Positions 61,656 to 64,000 of a stretch of DNA of 64,000 nucleotides are shown one piece after another. Position 1 is the first letter of the stretch, and every line of letters starts with the position of its first letter. The DNA comes from UBA6107 sp964533735 (GTDB taxonomy: Bacteria; Chloroflexota; Anaerolineae; Anaerolineales; Anaerolineaceae). The stretch spans positions 9,695-73,694 of the forward strand of contig CAZHMD010000012.1 of NCBI GenBank assembly GCA_964533735.1, read 5' to 3'. A program made the position numbers and the translations under genes. The notes under the pieces were generated by a model. That model was not told where the DNA came from and searched no databases. It saw nothing but the letters and a program-made list of their open reading frames with translations.

Positions 61656-62366
61656 ATGAAGATGAGTAAATTATTGGAAAGAGTTTTATACGGGGCTTCA
61701 AAACCCGTGGTCAAAACGTATACCAACACCATGCTGAATATGGATATACGTCAAAAATCACCCTTCCCGGTCGGCGCAAAGATCATCGCACCAAATCACC
61801 CTAGTACCACCGACCCCTTCTTTATAGCTGCCATGCTGGGGCATCAATCCTTCATCATGATCAACAATGTTCTCTTTCAGGTACCCGTACTGGGTGAATA
61901 CCTGCGCCGCTCCGGGCACATCCCGGTGATTAAAGGCCGGGGGCAGGAAGCCATTGACGCTGCACTTGAGCATCTAAAAAAAGGGCATACCATCATGATC
62001 TTCCCTGAAGGGTTGATTTCGCCGCTCAGCGGAGGGTATCACAAACCGCGTACCGGGGTAGCCCGGCTGGCATTAGCCAGTGGAGCGCCGGTGTTCCCGG
62101 TTGGCATCTACCTGCGCAAAGACCGCATCTGGTCGAAAAAATCAAAAGTGGAAGGTAAAGATGAAATGGGGTACTGGTATGTTCGCGGACCCTATAATGT
62201 GACCGTTGGCAAACCCTTGCGTTTCAGCGGCAACGTGGAAGACCATGACCTGGTGCGGGATGTATCTCAAAAGGTAATGCTCAAGATCATGCGCCTGGCT
62301 TACGAAAGTGAACAGCGCTGGATCCGCACCAATCGCTCGCTGCCCGACGCACTGGAAACCGTGTAA
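61656..62366 (+). CDS. plsC: 1-acyl-sn-glycerol-3-phosphate acyltransferase (PlsC family)
   Basis: 236 residues. Motif I is APNHPSTTDPF (HPSTTD, the His-x4-Asp catalytic pair) near 46-56; IFPEGL is motif III near 115. It makes phosphatidic acid from lysophosphatidic acid at the inner membrane. GGAG lies 8 bases before the ATG. A terminator follows at 62387. Confidence 0.87.
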   Translation: MKMSKLLERVLYGASKPVVKTYTNTMLNMDIRQKSPFPVGAKIIAPNHPSTTDPFFIAAMLGHQSFIMINNVLFQVPVLGEYLRRSGHIPVIKGRGQEAIDAALEHLKKGHTIMIFPEGLISPLSGGYHKPRTGVARLALASGAPVFPVGIYLRKDRIWSKKSKVEGKDEMGYWYVRGPYNVTVGKPLRFSGNVEDHDLVRDVSQKVMLKIMRLAYESEQRWIRTNRSLPDALETV

Positions 62367-62386
62367 TTTTTTCTACCAATAAATAC

Positions 62387-62409
62387 AACACCCCTGTGGG
62401 GGTGTTTTT
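62387..62409 (+). terminator. Intrinsic terminator after plsC
   Basis: ACACCCC pairs with GGGGTGT around a short loop, followed by TTTT. Confidence 0.88.
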
Positions 62410-62451
62410 ATTATGAGTACAATTAACTCATCTCAATCACGGGAGTCAATC

Positions 62452-63489
62452 ATGAAACCTCAACAACTGTTCAAAGGACCTGGTAAATTACTGGACGCGC
62501 AAGGAAACCTCACACAGGCAGGTTGGGCACCCCAACAGGAATTGGACTGCAACCTCGAGAACGCGCATTTCTACCGCCTGAAGTTTATGCAGGCGCTGCG
62601 GATCAAGCGTTGGGATTATTACGCGCTCACCACGCCCACACATTTCTTCTCCTTCACCATCAGCGATATCGGCTATCTCGGAATGGTATTCGCTTACGTA
62701 ATTGACTTTGCCAGCGGCAAGTACCAGGAACAAACCCTGACCCTCCCGTTTGGTGGAAGCGTGCAGTTGCCGCGCAATAGTTACGCAGGGGAGACGCTCA
62801 GCAATGCCTCGGGGAAAACCCTCAAGTTCACCGTCACTCCGGAAAGCCGCCTCGTTTCGGTGCGCTGGCCTGGTTTTGGGGATACCGATCTGGAGGCTGA
62901 ACTGGAGTTTACGCATACCCCGCAACATGAATCCATGAATATCATCATTCCCATCAAAGGCAAACGTTTTTATTACAATCGCAAGATCAACTGCATGCCG
63001 GCTTCCGGATGGGTTATGTACAATGGGGAGACCTTTAGCATCACCCCTGATAAGTGCCTGGCGAACCTGGATTGGGGTCGCGGGGTGTGGGAATATGAAT
63101 CCTTCTGGGTGTGGGCAAGTGCCTCCGGTTTCCTCAAGGATGGGCGCAGGATCGGTCTTAACCTGGGATACGGCTTTGGAGACACCAGCGCCGCGACGGA
63201 AAACTGCTTTATCCTGGAGGGCAGGGTTCACAAGCTCGGGGAGGTAGAGTTCACCTACAACAACAAGGATTTCAAGGCGCCCTGGAAAATGCTGGGGGAG
63301 AACGGACGACTCGACCTGGTGTTCACGCCATTCTTCGAACGGGTTGCCAAAACCGACCTCAAGGTCCTGCGCAGTGAAGTGCACCAGATGTTCGGCAGGT
63401 ATAACGGTTCCCTGGTGAGTGATTCCGGTGAAAAAATCTCCATCACGGACGTCATCGGCTGGGCGGAAGAGCATAACGCCAAATGGTAA
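62452..63489 (+). CDS. DUF2804 protein
   Basis: 345 residues. It resembles the DUF2804 family: FYRLKFMQALRIKRWDYYALTTP near the start, DWGRGVWEYESFWVWASASG near 207 and NLGYGFGDTSAATENCF after it. The fold is predicted beta-rich, of lipocalin or AttH type. Function unknown. GGGAG lies 6 bases before the ATG at 62452; the earlier in-frame ATG at 62413 is only 4 bases beyond the plsC terminator, which argues for the later start. Confidence 0.8.
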   Translation: MKPQQLFKGPGKLLDAQGNLTQAGWAPQQELDCNLENAHFYRLKFMQALRIKRWDYYALTTPTHFFSFTISDIGYLGMVFAYVIDFASGKYQEQTLTLPFGGSVQLPRNSYAGETLSNASGKTLKFTVTPESRLVSVRWPGFGDTDLEAELEFTHTPQHESMNIIIPIKGKRFYYNRKINCMPASGWVMYNGETFSITPDKCLANLDWGRGVWEYESFWVWASASGFLKDGRRIGLNLGYGFGDTSAATENCFILEGRVHKLGEVEFTYNNKDFKAPWKMLGENGRLDLVFTPFFERVAKTDLKVLRSEVHQMFGRYNGSLVSDSGEKISITDVIGWAEEHNAKW

Positions 63490-63507
63490 TTATTTCGTGA
63501 ATTAATC

Positions 63508-63545
63508 AACAAGAAGGGGCGATTCATGAATCGCCCCTTCTTGTT
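63508..63545. terminator. Bidirectional intrinsic terminator
   Basis: A 17-base perfect stem (AACAAGAAGGGGCGATT and its complement) around CATG, between convergent DUF2804 and gdh genes. Confidence 0.93.
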
Positions 63546-63563
63546 TTCCCATTATTTTAAAAT

Positions 63564-64000
63564 TTACACCCAGCCGCGTAATTGCATGGCCTTCACCACG
63601 CGGTCAATCGCTACCATGTAGGCCGCATCACGGGTGAAGACCTTGCGATTCAAACTCATTTCCAACACCGAGGCAAAAGCCTGGGTCATCTTGGTGTCGA
63701 GTTTTTCCAGTACTTCTTCCTTGGTCCAGTAATAATTCATGTCATTCTGGACGCTTTCGAAGTAGGAAACGGTCACTCCGCCGGCGTTGCACAGGAAATC
63801 GGGGATGACGAACACGCCCTTTGATTTCAGGATCTCATCGGCCTCGGGGGTGGTGGGACCATTGGCGCCTTCAGCAACGATCTTCACTTTCGGGGAGATC
63901 AATTTGATTGTGTCGGCATTGATCTGGCCTTCAAGCGCTGCCGGGATGAGCACATCCACTTCCTTCTTGATCCACTCGCCGCCATCTTCGATCTTGTAAC
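63564..64000 (-). CDS. Glutamate dehydrogenase, C-terminal part (cut by window edge)
   Basis: The frame enters from the right edge with YKIEDGGEWIKKEVDVLIPAALE and runs to a stop at 63564. KIVAEGANGPTTPEAD and VIPDFLCNAGGVTVSYFE are the Glu/Leu/Phe/Val dehydrogenase signatures of the NAD(P)-binding domain. The N-terminal domain lies beyond the window. It interconverts glutamate and 2-oxoglutarate plus ammonia; coenzyme use cannot be told. Confidence 0.93.
   Translation of the reverse strand, partial: YKIEDGGEWIKKEVDVLIPAALEGQINADTIKLISPKVKIVAEGANGPTTPEADEILKSKGVFVIPDFLCNAGGVTVSYFESVQNDMNYYWTKEEVLEKLDTKMTQAFASVLEMSLNRKVFTRDAAYMVAIDRVVKAMQLRGWV

Noticed and set aside
1..64000. CRISPR array
   Set aside because: No series of regularly spaced identical repeats was seen; the repeats at 44-46 kb are irregular gene and REP pieces.

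Overview
The window is about 64 kb of bacterial chromosome. GC is moderate to high in housekeeping genes, with AT-rich accessory patches. The gene content fits a member of the Chloroflexota, most likely an Anaerolineae-type bacterium: a fused alpha-beta glycyl-tRNA synthetase, many short lipoproteins with Thr/Pro-rich linkers, a lipoprotein PBP with a MecA_N-like domain, a GerMN lipoprotein, and an NRAMP-related transporter beside a soluble MgtE-like protein. This placement is inference from gene families; no rRNA is present. Most genes have GGAGG-type ribosome sites. Three genes instead have TATAAT exactly 6 nt before ATG, which suggests leaderless mRNAs.

0-7 kb (minus strand): the start of dnaG, fused glyQS, recO, cdd, a CNNM/CorC-type CBS membrane protein, glmU and tRNA-Gln. 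7-22 kb: an oligopeptide ABC transporter operon (D-F-A-B-C plus a second binding protein), a beta-lactamase-fold hydrolase, an NlpC/P60 peptidase, an L-Ala-D/L-Glu-type epimerase, rsgA, a class B PBP and maf. Together these look like a cell-wall peptide uptake and recycling neighbourhood. 22-28 kb (mostly plus): xpt, guaA, an AT-rich protein with an ADP-ribosyltransferase-like YHGT start, a secreted/transmembrane FHA protein, a CitE-like lyase on minus, and a DUF3267 HExxH membrane protein. Two tRNA-Ser genes follow, then a putative PGN_0703-type nuclease.

30-44 kb: an ABC-2 exporter set (permease, HlyD adaptor, two ATPases), a lipoprotein, a GxGYxYP-type glycosidase paired with a GPH sugar symporter, a DUF998 membrane protein, a methyltransferase, acetyltransferases, a GIN-domain lipoprotein and a DUF362 protein. 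44-48.4 kb is the accessory region. It holds an intact RAYT (REP-associated tyrosine transposase) flanked by inverted REPs, duplicated scraps of the RAYT and GNAT 3' ends, two AT-rich lipoproteins, and a 5'-truncated, frameshifted Rhs tip. It also has a consensus promoter with a LexA-like palindrome and no recognisable gene behind it.

48.3-51 kb is a probable magnesium module: a structured leader with a terminator that competes with its outer helix, a soluble PRC/MgtE-N/CBS protein, and an NRAMP-related transporter with non-canonical metal-site motifs. 51-64 kb returns to ordinary genes: a transglutaminase-like lipoprotein, an MFS transporter, SRP RNA, a methyltransferase, a PcrA/UvrD helicase, lactate permease, an Mrp ATPase, a GerMN lipoprotein, an SGNH hydrolase, PlsC, a DUF2804 protein and the C-terminal end of glutamate dehydrogenase. 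The points most worth following are the switch-like leader before the magnesium module, the RAYT/REP region with its chimeric duplications, and the orphan Rhs tip with its coupled lipoprotein.
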